Numbered from the stretch's first letter, positions 44,186 to 52,271 are shown. The stretch is DNA of 64,000 nt from a virus (IMGVR_UViG_3300027782_000037:93277-157276), one strand, 5' to 3'. The notes: generated by a model not told the origin, from the letters alone. Numbers and translations are program-made.

Positions 44186-44362
44186 ATGGATGGTGAAATC
44201 AATGAAATTAGAAAGGAGGCGATGAAAATGGCTTGGTATATGCGTGGAGGGATCTCCTATGAACAGGTACTGCAATTAAGTGTAGCTGAGCGTAAAATCA
44301 TAGGAGATATTGTTTCCGAAAATATGGAAACAACTCAGAAATCTGGATTACCATTTTTTTAA
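44186..44362 (+). CDS. gp51-like: gp51-like baseplate hub assembly protein (small, possibly read by frameshift)
   Basis: 58 aa from the ATG at 44186: MDGEINEIRKEAMKMAWYMR, then GGISYEQVLQLSVAERKIIG and an ending TTQKSGLPFF. The motif (W/F)YMRGG(I/V)SY and the TTxKSGxPFF ending are what I know from gp51-type proteins that follow gp26 in aquatic T4-like phages. The start is uncertain. AGGAGG at 44214-44219 sits ideally before the ATG at 44228 (44 aa), but the coding-like frame continues upstream (LDKDSISKYIDG) past the gp26 stop to the slippery heptamer, with no good start codon. In T4 gp51 (249 aa) catalyses hub assembly; this version is far shorter. Confidence 0.65.
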   Translation: MDGEINEIRKEAMKMAWYMRGGISYEQVLQLSVAERKIIGDIVSENMETTQKSGLPFF

Positions 44363-44376
44363 ATCAAGGAAATAAA

Positions 44377-44613
44377 ATGTTTAAATTCAATACAACAAGT
44401 GTGCAGGAAAGAATTCCCCGTAGTTTAGCCAAGGTTATTACTTGGCGTATCTTAGTAACCATCACTAACTTCTTTGGTGGCTGGCTTGCTAGTGGTAATC
44501 CATGGGTCGGCTTAGGTGTTGTCAGTTTTGCTCTAGTGGTAAACAGTATCGTTTACTTCTTTCACGAACGTGTTTGGAATGCTAGTGATTATGGTAGAAC
44601 TATTAAAGATTAG
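44377..44613 (+). CDS. DUF2061 small membrane protein
   Basis: 78 aa. Two hydrophobic segments (ITWRILVTITNFFGGWLASG and GLGVVSFALVVNSIVYFF) are followed by HERVWNASDYG. The pattern K-V-(I/V)-TWR-x-L and the YxxHERVW ending identify the DUF2061 family, found in many bacteria and in some phages. Function unknown. AAGGA stands nine bases before the ATG, 14 bases after the gp51-like stop, so it is co-transcribed with baseplate genes. A weak hairpin with a T-rich tail (44626-44655) may end the unit. By location it would sit in the host inner membrane late in infection; a role in lysis or envelope modification is speculative. Confidence 0.85.
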   Translation: MFKFNTTSVQERIPRSLAKVITWRILVTITNFFGGWLASGNPWVGLGVVSFALVVNSIVYFFHERVWNASDYGRTIKD

Positions 44614-45046
44614 CTACGCTAATCCAAGACTCGCATACTGCTCGTCTTATTATTTAGAGCAGTTGTAGTTAGACACTATTCATCTAGAACTAAGTCATAA
44701 TTCACCGTAAGCACGGTGAAAAAAAATGACATCTTCATCTGAGTCTGTAGCCATTCTATTATAAAGAGATTGTAATTAAACACGGAGGCGGTTGACCTGT
44801 ACCCCCTACTCTAGCTTCACATGTCAACGGAACCCTAGTAACCCGATAATAAATCCAAGTCCTATAAGCATGGGTCGTATCTGTTTCACGTTGCCCAAAC
44901 CATTTGTTGCCTTAAGTTAGCTTTTGCCTTTGACACCCGAGTAGGCTTGCGCCTCTTCTATCCGAATTGGGTTTCTCACCAATCCTCAACGGGGGTCGAG
45001 CCGCCTCGACCAAACATTGTCAGTATAGATGCCTTACAGTGATGCC
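44614..45046 (-). ncRNA. Long gene-free, GC-rich stretch with several hairpins; candidate structured RNA
   Basis: 433 bases without a convincing gene. GC over 44781-45020 is about 50% by my count, higher than the surrounding genes. On the minus strand I see several perfect or near-perfect stems. GGTCGAG/CTCGACC lies around 44995-45012. GGATTGG/CCAATTC lies at about 44963-44986. AGGC-GCAA-GCCT, with a GNRA loop, lies at about 44943-44954. GTTGAC/GTCAAC spans about 44790-44827. TTCACCG/CGGTGAA lies at 44701-44720. I find no match to tRNA, tmRNA, RNase P or group I intron core motifs. A 19-codon minus-strand frame (44695-44754) is the only small ORF of note. Strand and boundaries are uncertain; the minus strand is favoured because it would continue the gp46/GIY-YIG transcript. 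Confidence 0.35.
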
Positions 45047-45478
45047 TTACCAGATTTTGTTTTTTATGTGACTACCATGTACACGAACTTGTATATGTCC
45101 GTTATAGTAGTCATCACTTTCCAATACACGATGATTAAATTGTTCACGAGCTTCTATGTAGCTACATTCCGATTTGGATCGGCAGTAGAATAATATTTCT
45201 CTCGTAAAATTTTCGATGCCTAACTGTTCGATGTCTTTGTTTAATTCTATGTTGCTGCCGTAGTATTGTTGCCAGTCTGAGTCTATTTTGCTTTTGATTT
45301 TCTTGCGCTTTTTGTTGCCGTTCTTAAGTTTTACTATTTTATATGTTGTTTTACTAAATTTTGATAATTTTTTTCCGATATAACGCCTGCCGGATAATTT
45401 ATTTGTGATGATATAAACAAATCCGACACAGTCTTCTGGTAGTTGTTCAACATGAGTGTTTTCAAAAAGCCATGGCAT
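45047..45478 (-). CDS. GIY-YIG family endonuclease-like protein
   Basis: 143 aa. The core is clear: CVGFVYIITNKLSGRRYIGKKL (GIY...YIG, residues ~17-38), YYGSNIELNKDIEQLG and NFTREILFYCRSKSECSYIEAREQFN, with the conserved glutamate. A basic stretch (KNGNKKRKKIKSK) precedes the central part. This compact form is common next to replication genes in aquatic T4-like phages and may be a resident nuclease rather than an active homing enzyme. It follows gp46 by 43 bases and is followed by the structured gene-free region. No Shine-Dalgarno is evident. Either homing or DNA-repair/processing activity is possible. Confidence 0.82.
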   Translation of the reverse strand: MPWLFENTHVEQLPEDCVGFVYIITNKLSGRRYIGKKLSKFSKTTYKIVKLKNGNKKRKKIKSKIDSDWQQYYGSNIELNKDIEQLGIENFTREILFYCRSKSECSYIEAREQFNHRVLESDDYYNGHIQVRVHGSHIKNKIW

Positions 45479-45521
45479 GGACTAGTAGTTATCCAGCCCC
45501 CACCTGTAGTCTTAATTTTCT

Positions 45522-47285
45522 TCATGTCATCTCCACATCGGTATTGTATGATGTGAAGCCTCCCTCCTTAATTACTTTAAGTATGTTTTCCACTCGTCCG
45601 GCTAACTCGTCTCTATGTGATACTAACCAAATAGATTTATGTCGTTCACGTGACATTTGTTTGAGCAATGCCAATGCAGATTCAACACCTTGTGTATCCA
45701 GTCCGTTGTCAATCATCTCATCAATAAACAATACATTAATGGGAGTGTATAAAGATTCAAAAACATCACGAAATGCCCAGCTCATACTGAGAATAAGCCT
45801 GTTGCGTTCACCACGTGACAAGTTATCAAAGTCTAGTTCACGGCCCAGTTCTTCAATGTTTACTGATAGATCATTTTGAAACACCACAGTATGTGGTAAA
45901 CCAATACGATCCAGGTAATGAGTTAGTCTTGTGTTAAGATAGCTTAGATTTTGTTCAATAATCTTCTTCCGTATAAAACTATCTTTACTTGTAAGTAGTT
46001 TTAATAAAAAGTCTTGATGTTCTTGAAGTCTTGTTAGATCGTTAAGTGCATCGTACGTAATTTCTTCCAGGGCCTGTGTCTGCATCTCCAGGATTTGTTC
46101 ACCATAAGGATCAACTTCCGCACGTTTGTTTGATAGTTGAGCTTGCAATCCAGCAATGGTAGCACGATGTTGGATAGCATCTTCCTCTTTATCATAGAAC
46201 ATAGTGGGAGGCTTACCCAGCACACCCAGATCGTGTTGAGTTGACACTAATTCGGTCAATAAACTATTATATTCTGTATTTGCCTGCTGGGTTGTCACTA
46301 ACTCCTGTTGTTTTGTCTCCAGGACCTGTTGATGTTTGCTATCATGAAATGGTTGCCCACAAGTATGACACTCGTGATTTCCCAAAGTTTCAATTTCCTT
46401 GGTTAATTTGCCAATAGATTTTTCTTCTCGGGAAATATCCAGCTTGACCCTGCTGATCTGTGTAGTTAATTCATTTATATCTTTACGCCGCTGATCCCAA
46501 ATGGTATGATCTTTGTGCGCTTGTATTTCCAAATCAATATCAATTTCCTGCAGAGATCCGATCGCAGATTCCAGTTTTGTGATATCTTCTGTGTTTTTTG
46601 TGGTCCAGATATTTTGTCTGCGCTTTAATGCAGAAATCTGTTCTTCTATACGCTTGTTGGCATCTTGTACCGCACGTATTCTAAATTCTTCCTGTTGAAT
46701 AGAATCCTTTGTTTCACGACCACGCTCTTTAATACGATCTGCACGTTCACTAAGTAAAGTTATACCCAGTAATTGTTCGATAATAGTACGTTGATCGTTG
46801 GCTTTCAGTGATAGAAACGGTTCGGTGTATGTGTTAAGTGCCATGATATGTTTAAACATGTCATGACTCATACCCAGGATGTGTTCAATAGCGTGTTGTG
46901 TCTCTCTACTGTCGCCTTGTGCGTTATCTTGTACGACAGTTTCCTTATCATCAACATAAAACTTTAGGATATTGGGTTTACGCCCACGTTCAATACGATA
47001 ATGTTGGTTGCCTATGACAAAATCCAAGGACACCAACATATTTTTACCGTTAGTTTTGTTGACTAGGTTGTCACGACGAATATTACTCAGTGCTTGACCG
47101 TATAGTGCATAGCTTAATGCATTGATAATGGTGGTTTTGCCTGTTCCATTACGGGAACCGTCGCCGCCTAGGTCTAAATTCTCTCCCAGTACCAGTGTTA
47201 GATCTTGTCGATCAAAATTAATCGCTTGTGTAGCATTTCCCACACTCATGAAGTTTTTTACTGACAGATTTTTTATTTGTATCAT
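45522..47285 (-). CDS. gp46: Recombination endonuclease subunit gp46 (SbcC/Rad50-like)
   Basis: 587 aa. Walker A is at GDGSRNGTGKT (residues 41-51), followed by coiled coils (~180-300). The zinc-hook motif CHTC lies at 306-309 inside ECHTCGQPF, and a second coiled coil follows. ABC signature LSRGE is at 489-493, Walker B VLFIDE at 518-523, and a late His in WLVSHRDEL. gp46 and gp47 form the Mre11/Rad50-type nuclease that resects ends for recombination-dependent replication and degrades host DNA. The ATG overlaps the gp47 stop by four bases, as expected for a coupled pair. Length and motifs are complete. Confidence 0.95.
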   Translation of the reverse strand: MIQIKNLSVKNFMSVGNATQAINFDRQDLTLVLGENLDLGGDGSRNGTGKTTIINALSYALYGQALSNIRRDNLVNKTNGKNMLVSLDFVIGNQHYRIERGRKPNILKFYVDDKETVVQDNAQGDSRETQHAIEHILGMSHDMFKHIMALNTYTEPFLSLKANDQRTIIEQLLGITLLSERADRIKERGRETKDSIQQEEFRIRAVQDANKRIEEQISALKRRQNIWTTKNTEDITKLESAIGSLQEIDIDLEIQAHKDHTIWDQRRKDINELTTQISRVKLDISREEKSIGKLTKEIETLGNHECHTCGQPFHDSKHQQVLETKQQELVTTQQANTEYNSLLTELVSTQHDLGVLGKPPTMFYDKEEDAIQHRATIAGLQAQLSNKRAEVDPYGEQILEMQTQALEEITYDALNDLTRLQEHQDFLLKLLTSKDSFIRKKIIEQNLSYLNTRLTHYLDRIGLPHTVVFQNDLSVNIEELGRELDFDNLSRGERNRLILSMSWAFRDVFESLYTPINVLFIDEMIDNGLDTQGVESALALLKQMSRERHKSIWLVSHRDELAGRVENILKVIKEGGFTSYNTDVEMT

Positions 47286-48298
47286 AAGCTCTGGTAAATT
47301 TTCAACAATAACTTGGGGTCATAAAATTCAGATTCAATATTAGTGATCTGATCTGTAACAATTTGATCCACTGATTCGAATTTTATGTCGCCCGGTGCTA
47401 AATCTGTGTCAACAGATGAGTGCTTAACAGGTATTAGTGCCATCTCCCTAAGGTTATAGTCTCTAATAAATGTTTCTTTAATGTAATTTGCTTCTTCATA
47501 GCTAATACCAATATCTAATTCTACTCGAACGTGCATATTGGGTTGAAAAATAGTTGCGGCATTGTCAATTGCATCGCTTAATTTAACCACACGGTACAAA
47601 GGCTGGTGGGGCCAAGAAAAATATTGATCTGCTTTGCCCCATTCCTTCACCATCATACCACGAGCACCGTCACCTGCATCGGCAAAGTTATGCGGGAAGC
47701 AATTTCCAATGTATGTGACGTTTTCTTTCTGTTGCCGCATATGAAAGTGACCGCTGTAAACGCTTTCAAAGCCTTTGAAGTGATCTACTTTAATCTCTCC
47801 ATGGTCCGGCATCTCCACGTTAGCGTTCATCTTAAAATGTGGCAGTTCAAAGTGGCCAAACATGTACTGCCCACTTAGTTTATGAATTTTTTTATGATCA
47901 TCACCCACTAACCAAGGGGCAATAGTAACATTGCCGTCAGTAAACCAATCGTTTACAATAATAATGTTGGGAATATGTTTAGCCCACTCTGCACCATGTA
48001 TATCACGCTTGTCACGATAATATAAATCATGGTTGCCGGGAATAAAATAGAACCGATCAAATGCTTTTGATAACTTTTCCAATGCCCTGACACTAAACTG
48101 TAGTGTTTGTAAGTTGATAGAAGCACGATGGTTATGCCAGTCGCCAAGAAACATTCCAGTTTCGCAACCTTCTTCTTTAGCTTTGCCAATAAACCAGTCA
48201 ACGAACGCTTCACAATCGCGGTTATGGACCAAGCTGTTAGATTTTAACCCCCAATGCATATCGGTACAAACTGCTACTTTCTTAAATAGATTTGTCAT
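47282..48298 (-). CDS. gp47: Recombination endonuclease subunit gp47 (SbcD/Mre11-like)
   Basis: 338 aa, calcineurin-like metallophosphatase. Motifs in order: CTDMHWG (Asp13, His15), FLGDWHNH (residues ~51-57), IPGNHD (86-91), MFGHFE (~147-151) and YSGHFH (181-186), which supply the two-metal site. Partner of gp46, whose start overlaps this stop. Together they act as an exonuclease in recombination and replication restart. A nine-base-pair hairpin lies between gp55 and this gene. Complete and typical. Confidence 0.95.
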   Translation of the reverse strand: MTNLFKKVAVCTDMHWGLKSNSLVHNRDCEAFVDWFIGKAKEEGCETGMFLGDWHNHRASINLQTLQFSVRALEKLSKAFDRFYFIPGNHDLYYRDKRDIHGAEWAKHIPNIIIVNDWFTDGNVTIAPWLVGDDHKKIHKLSGQYMFGHFELPHFKMNANVEMPDHGEIKVDHFKGFESVYSGHFHMRQQKENVTYIGNCFPHNFADAGDGARGMMVKEWGKADQYFSWPHQPLYRVVKLSDAIDNAATIFQPNMHVRVELDIGISYEEANYIKETFIRDYNLREMALIPVKHSSVDTDLAPGDIKFESVDQIVTDQITNIESEFYDPKLLLKIYQSL

Positions 48299-48314
48299 AT
48301 AGTCAAGTATAAAC

Positions 48315-48340
48315 TTTTAGTTGCGGCGATACAACTAAAA
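48315..48340 (-). terminator. Hairpin between gp55 and gp47 (weak terminator or processing site)
   Basis: TTTTAGTTG and CAACTAAAA form a perfect nine-base-pair stem around an eight-base loop, four bases after the gp55 stop. On the minus strand it is followed by GTTTATAC rather than a pure T run, so termination may be partial. Confidence 0.5.
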
Positions 48341-48343
48341 CGG

Positions 48344-49270
48344 CTAATCCTGATTATATTCGTCTACCGAAATATTAATTACAGGGCCGTGTGCATGTGC
48401 TTCTCGTCTACCGGAATTTTGTCTAGTCCAGCTGGGAGTTAGACCATTTTGTTCCAATAGATCATCACGAATGTTTTGATTTTTCTTTTCACTGTTCAAC
48501 ACGTGAGTAAATGAATTCGTAATGGCTGCGGTATAGTATGCAAAAGGGTTTTGCGATTTTGACTCGTCAAATCGTAATCCAATTTGTGACAATTGTACTA
48601 ATGCTGACCCGCGCATTTCTTCATTGTATGTATATCCACGCCAGTTAGATCTAGTTGCGTATCGCTCACAAAGTTTGATATACATTGTGGCCAAGGTACG
48701 TGTCACTGTGCCGTGATCTTTACAGAACTCACCAGTATCTAAGTCGCCTTTCCAGTGACTTTTGCCCACTATATAAGGTTGTTTTTTATCATCTAGTCTA
48801 TAGTGATAAAAAGGAGGAAAAGGCAAGCGTAAATATTTTACTATAGCTTCTTCGTCTGCTTCGCCTGTAACTACCAAGTCCAATAGAGAATCGTCTTCGA
48901 TTAATTCTAAGTCAAAAATATCTTCAATTTTTTTCTTTTTAGTAGCACTTTTTGGTATTTTTTTAGGTGCTGCTGGTATATGTTCCCAAGATGTCACTCT
49001 AAATACTAGGTCTGTGTTGGGGATTTTCTTTTGATCTATGACCACGCCAGTTTCTTTTTTAATACGATCTGAACGATTACGCCTAGCTTCTGCAACGGTG
49101 CGTTGATTAATTTTGGCTAAACTGGGTAAAATAATATCATATTGGTGATCGTTTTTGGGATCTTTAAAAGAACAATATGTATTTTTGCTTAGGTGTATCT
49201 GCTTTAACAGATCTCGGTTATTGAGATAAATGACTTTTTTTTGGGGTATTGGTGTTGGTGATGTGCTCAC
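48344..49270 (-). CDS. gp55: Late-transcription sigma factor gp55
   Basis: 308 aa, from the GTG at 49268-49270 (MSTSPTPIPQKKVIYLNNRDLLKQ). CCAGGAG sits eight bases before it, while the longer frame uses a TTG without one. YLNNRDLL, RGYTYNEEMRGSALVQLSQIGLRFDESKSQNPFAYYTAAITNSF and LNSEKKNQNIRDDLL mark the gp55 family, which redirects host RNA polymerase to late promoters of the TATAAATA type. T4 gp55 is 185 aa. Here about 130 extra residues, including VVIDQKKIPNTDLVFRV and a lysine run (KSATKKKKIEDIF), lie between YLNNRDLL and the core. A CTAAATAAT box is located just upstream. Confidence 0.88.
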   Translation of the reverse strand: MSTSPTPIPQKKVIYLNNRDLLKQIHLSKNTYCSFKDPKNDHQYDIILPSLAKINQRTVAEARRNRSDRIKKETGVVIDQKKIPNTDLVFRVTSWEHIPAAPKKIPKSATKKKKIEDIFDLELIEDDSLLDLVVTGEADEEAIVKYLRLPFPPFYHYRLDDKKQPYIVGKSHWKGDLDTGEFCKDHGTVTRTLATMYIKLCERYATRSNWRGYTYNEEMRGSALVQLSQIGLRFDESKSQNPFAYYTAAITNSFTHVLNSEKKNQNIRDDLLEQNGLTPSWTRQNSGRREAHAHGPVINISVDEYNQD

Positions 49271-49288
49271 TAAAATGTCTCCTGGACG

Positions 49289-49297
49289 ATTATTTAG
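49289..49297 (-). promoter_or_regulatory. Late-promoter-like box CTAAATAAT before gp55
   Basis: Minus-strand CTAAATAAT about 20 bases upstream of the gp55 GTG start, in the divergent gap with the baseplate operon; would allow gp55 to act on its own gene. Confidence 0.45.
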
Positions 49298-49356
49298 TAT
49301 AGCATAAGTCAATTAATTGTCAACCTTTTTATATAATATTGGTATATTATTCAAGG

Positions 49357-49364
49357 CATAAATA
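49357..49364 (+). promoter_or_regulatory. Late-promoter-like box CATAAATA before the baseplate operon
   Basis: Plus-strand CATAAATA 21 bases upstream of the first baseplate gene, followed by TATAGGAAAAC as ribosome binding region. Seven of eight positions match the T4 late consensus. Confidence 0.6.
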
Positions 49365-49385
49365 TTAATATAGGAAAACATTAAT

Positions 49386-50534
49386 ATGGCCACACAGATA
49401 TTTGACGATGGGTCTACTCTCACTACAACAGATACGACTGAAGTATCAATCGCTAGTATTGTTGCGACACCTGCACCTGTTGACCCTGCGGTTGATCCCG
49501 AGGTTGATCCTAGGCTTCGGGAGTATCTACGCACCCCGGCCAATCAAATTAACCGATCTGCTGATCCATCATTTTTTGATTCACTTGGTGCTGCTGTGCA
49601 GACCGGGGCATCGGCCTTGGGTGGCGCAATAACAGCGGGCCTGGGTGCTGTGGATAGCTTGGTGAATAGCCCCCTGGGCAGTCTAATTCAGCAGGGAATT
49701 ATTAACGCACGTGGCCAACCTGCTAGAGCTACACAGATAAGTAACACGGCTAGTAATAGTGACTGGCGTGTACGATTAAGCCTGGCCGAGAACGCAAATT
49801 ATCTGTATAATGATAATTCTGCCCCTAACGGTATATTGCAACCCCTGCAAGCAACCGGAGGTGTTATATTTCCATATACCCCCAAGATTGATATGTCGTA
49901 TAAGGCAAATTATGCGCCATACAATCCCACGCATTCTAATTACCGTGGTTACTTTTATACAAATAGCCAGGTAAATGATATTACTATAACTGGAAAATTT
50001 ACCGCACAGGATACTGTACAGGCAAATTATCTATTGGCGGTAATACATTTTTTACGATCAGCAACCAAAATGTTTTATGGGCAGGATCCTCAACGTGGAT
50101 CTCCTCCGCCGCTATTATTCTTATCAGGATTAGGGCAATATCAGTTTAATGACCATCCTTGTTTGTTGACTAGTTTTACATATAACTTACCCGAAGACGT
50201 TGATTATATTCGTGCCCAGGTTGTTAATCAGGCAAATCTTAACCTAACAGCACAAAATATAGTTAAGCAAGCCGTACCGGTTATTGGTGCGGCTGCATCG
50301 TTACTAAGGTTATCCAATGCACATACATCTAAAGGTGCGCAGCCAGTAATACCATTTGGTACAGGTATACCAGCTTCGTTACCCAGTTTAGCACAAGGGT
50401 CACCTACCTATGTGCCCACAAAAATGGATATTAGTATTACGCTATTACCAGTCAACACTCGGCAACAAGTTAGTCAACAGTTTAGTTTGCAAAATTATGC
50501 TAATGGTAATGGTCTTAAAGCAGGATTCTGGTAA
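49386..50534 (+). CDS. Baseplate tail-tube-cap-like protein (gp48-like)
   Basis: 382 aa. Residues 1-100 are Ala/Pro-rich and probably flexible. From ~125 it becomes conserved: SDWRVRLSLAENANYLYND, GGVIFPYTPKIDMSYKANYAPYNPTHSNY, GYFYTNSQVNDITITGKFTAQDT, LLAVIHFLRSATKMFYGQD, CLLTSFTYNLPEDVDYIR and KMDISITLLPVNTRQQVSQQFSL. I know this pattern from baseplate proteins next to gp53 in aquatic T4-like phages, commonly called gp48 (tube cap). The exact gp number is less certain than the baseplate role. First gene of the plus-strand baseplate operon; its stop overlaps the gp53 start (TAATG). Confidence 0.65.
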   Translation: MATQIFDDGSTLTTTDTTEVSIASIVATPAPVDPAVDPEVDPRLREYLRTPANQINRSADPSFFDSLGAAVQTGASALGGAITAGLGAVDSLVNSPLGSLIQQGIINARGQPARATQISNTASNSDWRVRLSLAENANYLYNDNSAPNGILQPLQATGGVIFPYTPKIDMSYKANYAPYNPTHSNYRGYFYTNSQVNDITITGKFTAQDTVQANYLLAVIHFLRSATKMFYGQDPQRGSPPPLLFLSGLGQYQFNDHPCLLTSFTYNLPEDVDYIRAQVVNQANLNLTAQNIVKQAVPVIGAAASLLRLSNAHTSKGAQPVIPFGTGIPASLPSLAQGSPTYVPTKMDISITLLPVNTRQQVSQQFSLQNYANGNGLKAGFW

Positions 50535-50836
50535 TGACAGCAACTTATAATCAAAATAGCCCTTATTATTTGACTCAATATAGTCAATACTTTTTGGATG
50601 TCATGGTCAATCGCCCTATCCCAAAGTTACCCGATGACCAATATTTCACAATAAATTCAACTTATCAGTATCGCCCGGATCTGTTGTCATTTGACCTATA
50701 TGATGACAGTAATCTATGGTGGGTATTTTACCAGAGAAATCCCAACGCACTCAACAAGCCGCCCTTGGATTTTATATCTGGTACACAAATCTATCTACCA
50801 AATATTAACACATTAAGATCGGCGTTGGGAATTTGA
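50534..50836 (+). CDS. gp53: Baseplate wedge subunit gp53
   Basis: 100 aa. NSPYYLTQYSQYFLDVMVNRPIPKLPDDQYFTINSTYQYRPDLLSFDLYDDSNLWWVF followed by FISGTQIYLPN is characteristic of gp53, a LysM-like small wedge protein that joins the six wedges around the hub. It is shorter than T4 gp53 (196 aa), as in other aquatic T4-like phages. Its ATG overlaps the stop of the upstream gene, and the next gene starts one base after its stop. Confidence 0.85.
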   Translation: MTATYNQNSPYYLTQYSQYFLDVMVNRPIPKLPDDQYFTINSTYQYRPDLLSFDLYDDSNLWWVFYQRNPNALNKPPLDFISGTQIYLPNINTLRSALGI

Positions 50837-50837
50837 T

Positions 50838-52271
50838 ATGGGAACACTATTCGCACCTAGACAAAATATTAACTGGACTCCGGAACAGTTAGCTGAGCAG
50901 AGAGCCCAGACTGACGCTGCCAATGAGCGTCGAACAGTCAGTCTAGCACAAAGCCAAAGCACTTCCCCTGGTCCATCAACCGGGGCAGTACCGTATACCG
51001 CACCAGCACCAGCTGTTACTATAGAAAATGGTGTAAGAACCACTAGCTATAACATTCAAGATTTGCAGCTTAACGCCAAAGTGGAAGCCTATACCGCAGC
51101 AAGAGCCCAGGGAAAATCAGAAGAAGAAGCTGAAAATATAGGCTCCACCGCAGGTCTTAATGCAGGTGATTCCGCACTTAGGGGAGTATATACAGATTAC
51201 GAAGCAAGGACTGGTGCCAGCTCACCTGGGGTAGGTTCAGACACCGATGACAATAGTAATGGCATCAATACTCTATCAGGAACAAATGCCGGTTTAAATT
51301 CTTCTACCCAGCCCTCAGGTGGCATTAAACCACAACCCAATGTGCTGGATAATTTTGCTAGTTATACATATAATATTGGTTGGTATCTTTTAACTTTACC
51401 ACAAGCGACTACGGTCATGACTAGTTCTAAGATAAACACTAGTCAATGGTCTTTATTAGTGCAGAGTGGTGGCGCACCAGCATCACAGCAAGGATCATCA
51501 CAAACGGGAACTGCGGGACTGGCAATACCTAGCCTTTCCAACTTAATCTCAGATACATTAACCAAAGGTGGTACTGCCACTAGATCTTCGGGGGGAAGAA
51601 ATCAATTCTTCCCACTGGACTATTATATAGATAATTTAGAAATAACAGCAGTGATCGCAGGGGAGGCACAAGGAACTATTTCTTCTATAAATTTTCGAGT
51701 AACTGAACCTAATGGATTAACTTTACTACCTAATCTTAATAGTGCAGTAAGACAAGCGTATAAAAATACCACCTCAACTCCCAGGGAGGCTCATTATTGT
51801 TTAGTTATAAAATTTTACGGTTGGGATATTAATGGTAATTTAATAACTGATCCAACTAGTAGTCGAGGAGTACCGGGTGCCACACCATCTGGGTCAAATG
51901 CGGCAGTTGTAAGATATTATCCATTCCAAATTACAAAATTTGATTTTAAACTAGCCAGTAAGCAAGTAGAGTATTCAATCGAAGGAGTCGCGTCCCCTTT
52001 TAAATATGCCACATCCACTGCATTTGGTAGCGTACCTTATAACATAGAACTCACAGGTGAAACGGTGAAACAAGTATTGGTGGGTAATGGTACTACCAGC
52101 ACAGTTCCGCTTGATTCCAAGGGAAAACCGATAGGCGCAGGAAGAGAAGCAACCAACAAGGATACCGCGGGAACAACTGATACTACTAAAGATGTCAATA
52201 CCCCTATCACTAATGCCGAAATACAGGCATTGTCAGTGCAGGCAACAAATAACGGCAATGTTGCTATATAA
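50838..52271 (+). CDS. Baseplate hub-like protein, N-terminal half
   Basis: 477 aa. Residues ~1-165 are low-complexity and polar. From ~165 come NFASYTYNIGWYLLTLPQ, INTSQWSLLVQSGGA, RNQFFPLDYYIDNLEITAVI, INFRVTEPNGLTLLPNLNSAVRQAYKN, AHYCLVIKFYGWDINGN, FDFKLASKQVEYSIEG and FGSVPYNIELTGETVKQVLVGNG. In the phage proteins I know, this run continues directly into GLxxAMNxYxxxLVKxG, which is where the next gene starts its conserved part. So the protein looks like the N-terminal half of a larger hub-type structural protein. It ends cleanly, nine bases before the next start. Baseplate membership is likely by context; the gp27-like hub role is inferred. Confidence 0.65.
   Translation: MGTLFAPRQNINWTPEQLAEQRAQTDAANERRTVSLAQSQSTSPGPSTGAVPYTAPAPAVTIENGVRTTSYNIQDLQLNAKVEAYTAARAQGKSEEEAENIGSTAGLNAGDSALRGVYTDYEARTGASSPGVGSDTDDNSNGINTLSGTNAGLNSSTQPSGGIKPQPNVLDNFASYTYNIGWYLLTLPQATTVMTSSKINTSQWSLLVQSGGAPASQQGSSQTGTAGLAIPSLSNLISDTLTKGGTATRSSGGRNQFFPLDYYIDNLEITAVIAGEAQGTISSINFRVTEPNGLTLLPNLNSAVRQAYKNTTSTPREAHYCLVIKFYGWDINGNLITDPTSSRGVPGATPSGSNAAVVRYYPFQITKFDFKLASKQVEYSIEGVASPFKYATSTAFGSVPYNIELTGETVKQVLVGNGTTSTVPLDSKGKPIGAGREATNKDTAGTTDTTKDVNTPITNAEIQALSVQATNNGNVAI

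Noticed and set aside
44701-44727. TTCACCG...CGGTGAA hairpin with A run as a terminator
   Set aside because: The A run follows the stem on the plus strand, so the T run precedes the stem on the minus strand; neither orientation gives a stem followed by T residues.
44614-45046. tmRNA, RNase P RNA, tRNA or group I intron
   Set aside because: No T-arm with TTCGA plus CCA end, no tag-peptide frame ending in a typical Ala-Ala, no RNase P conserved core and no group I P/Q/R/S core could be found by eye. Left as unassigned structured region.
49271-49312. Longer gp55 start at a TTG (49312)
   Set aside because: The GTG at 49270 has CCAGGAG at ideal distance and begins just before the conserved YLNNRDLL part; the TTG has no ribosome binding site.
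49313-49543. Minus-strand 76-codon frame covering the start of the baseplate operon
   Set aside because: It overlaps the well-supported 382-aa baseplate gene on the other strand and has low-complexity Ser/Val/Gly composition with no homology I recognise.
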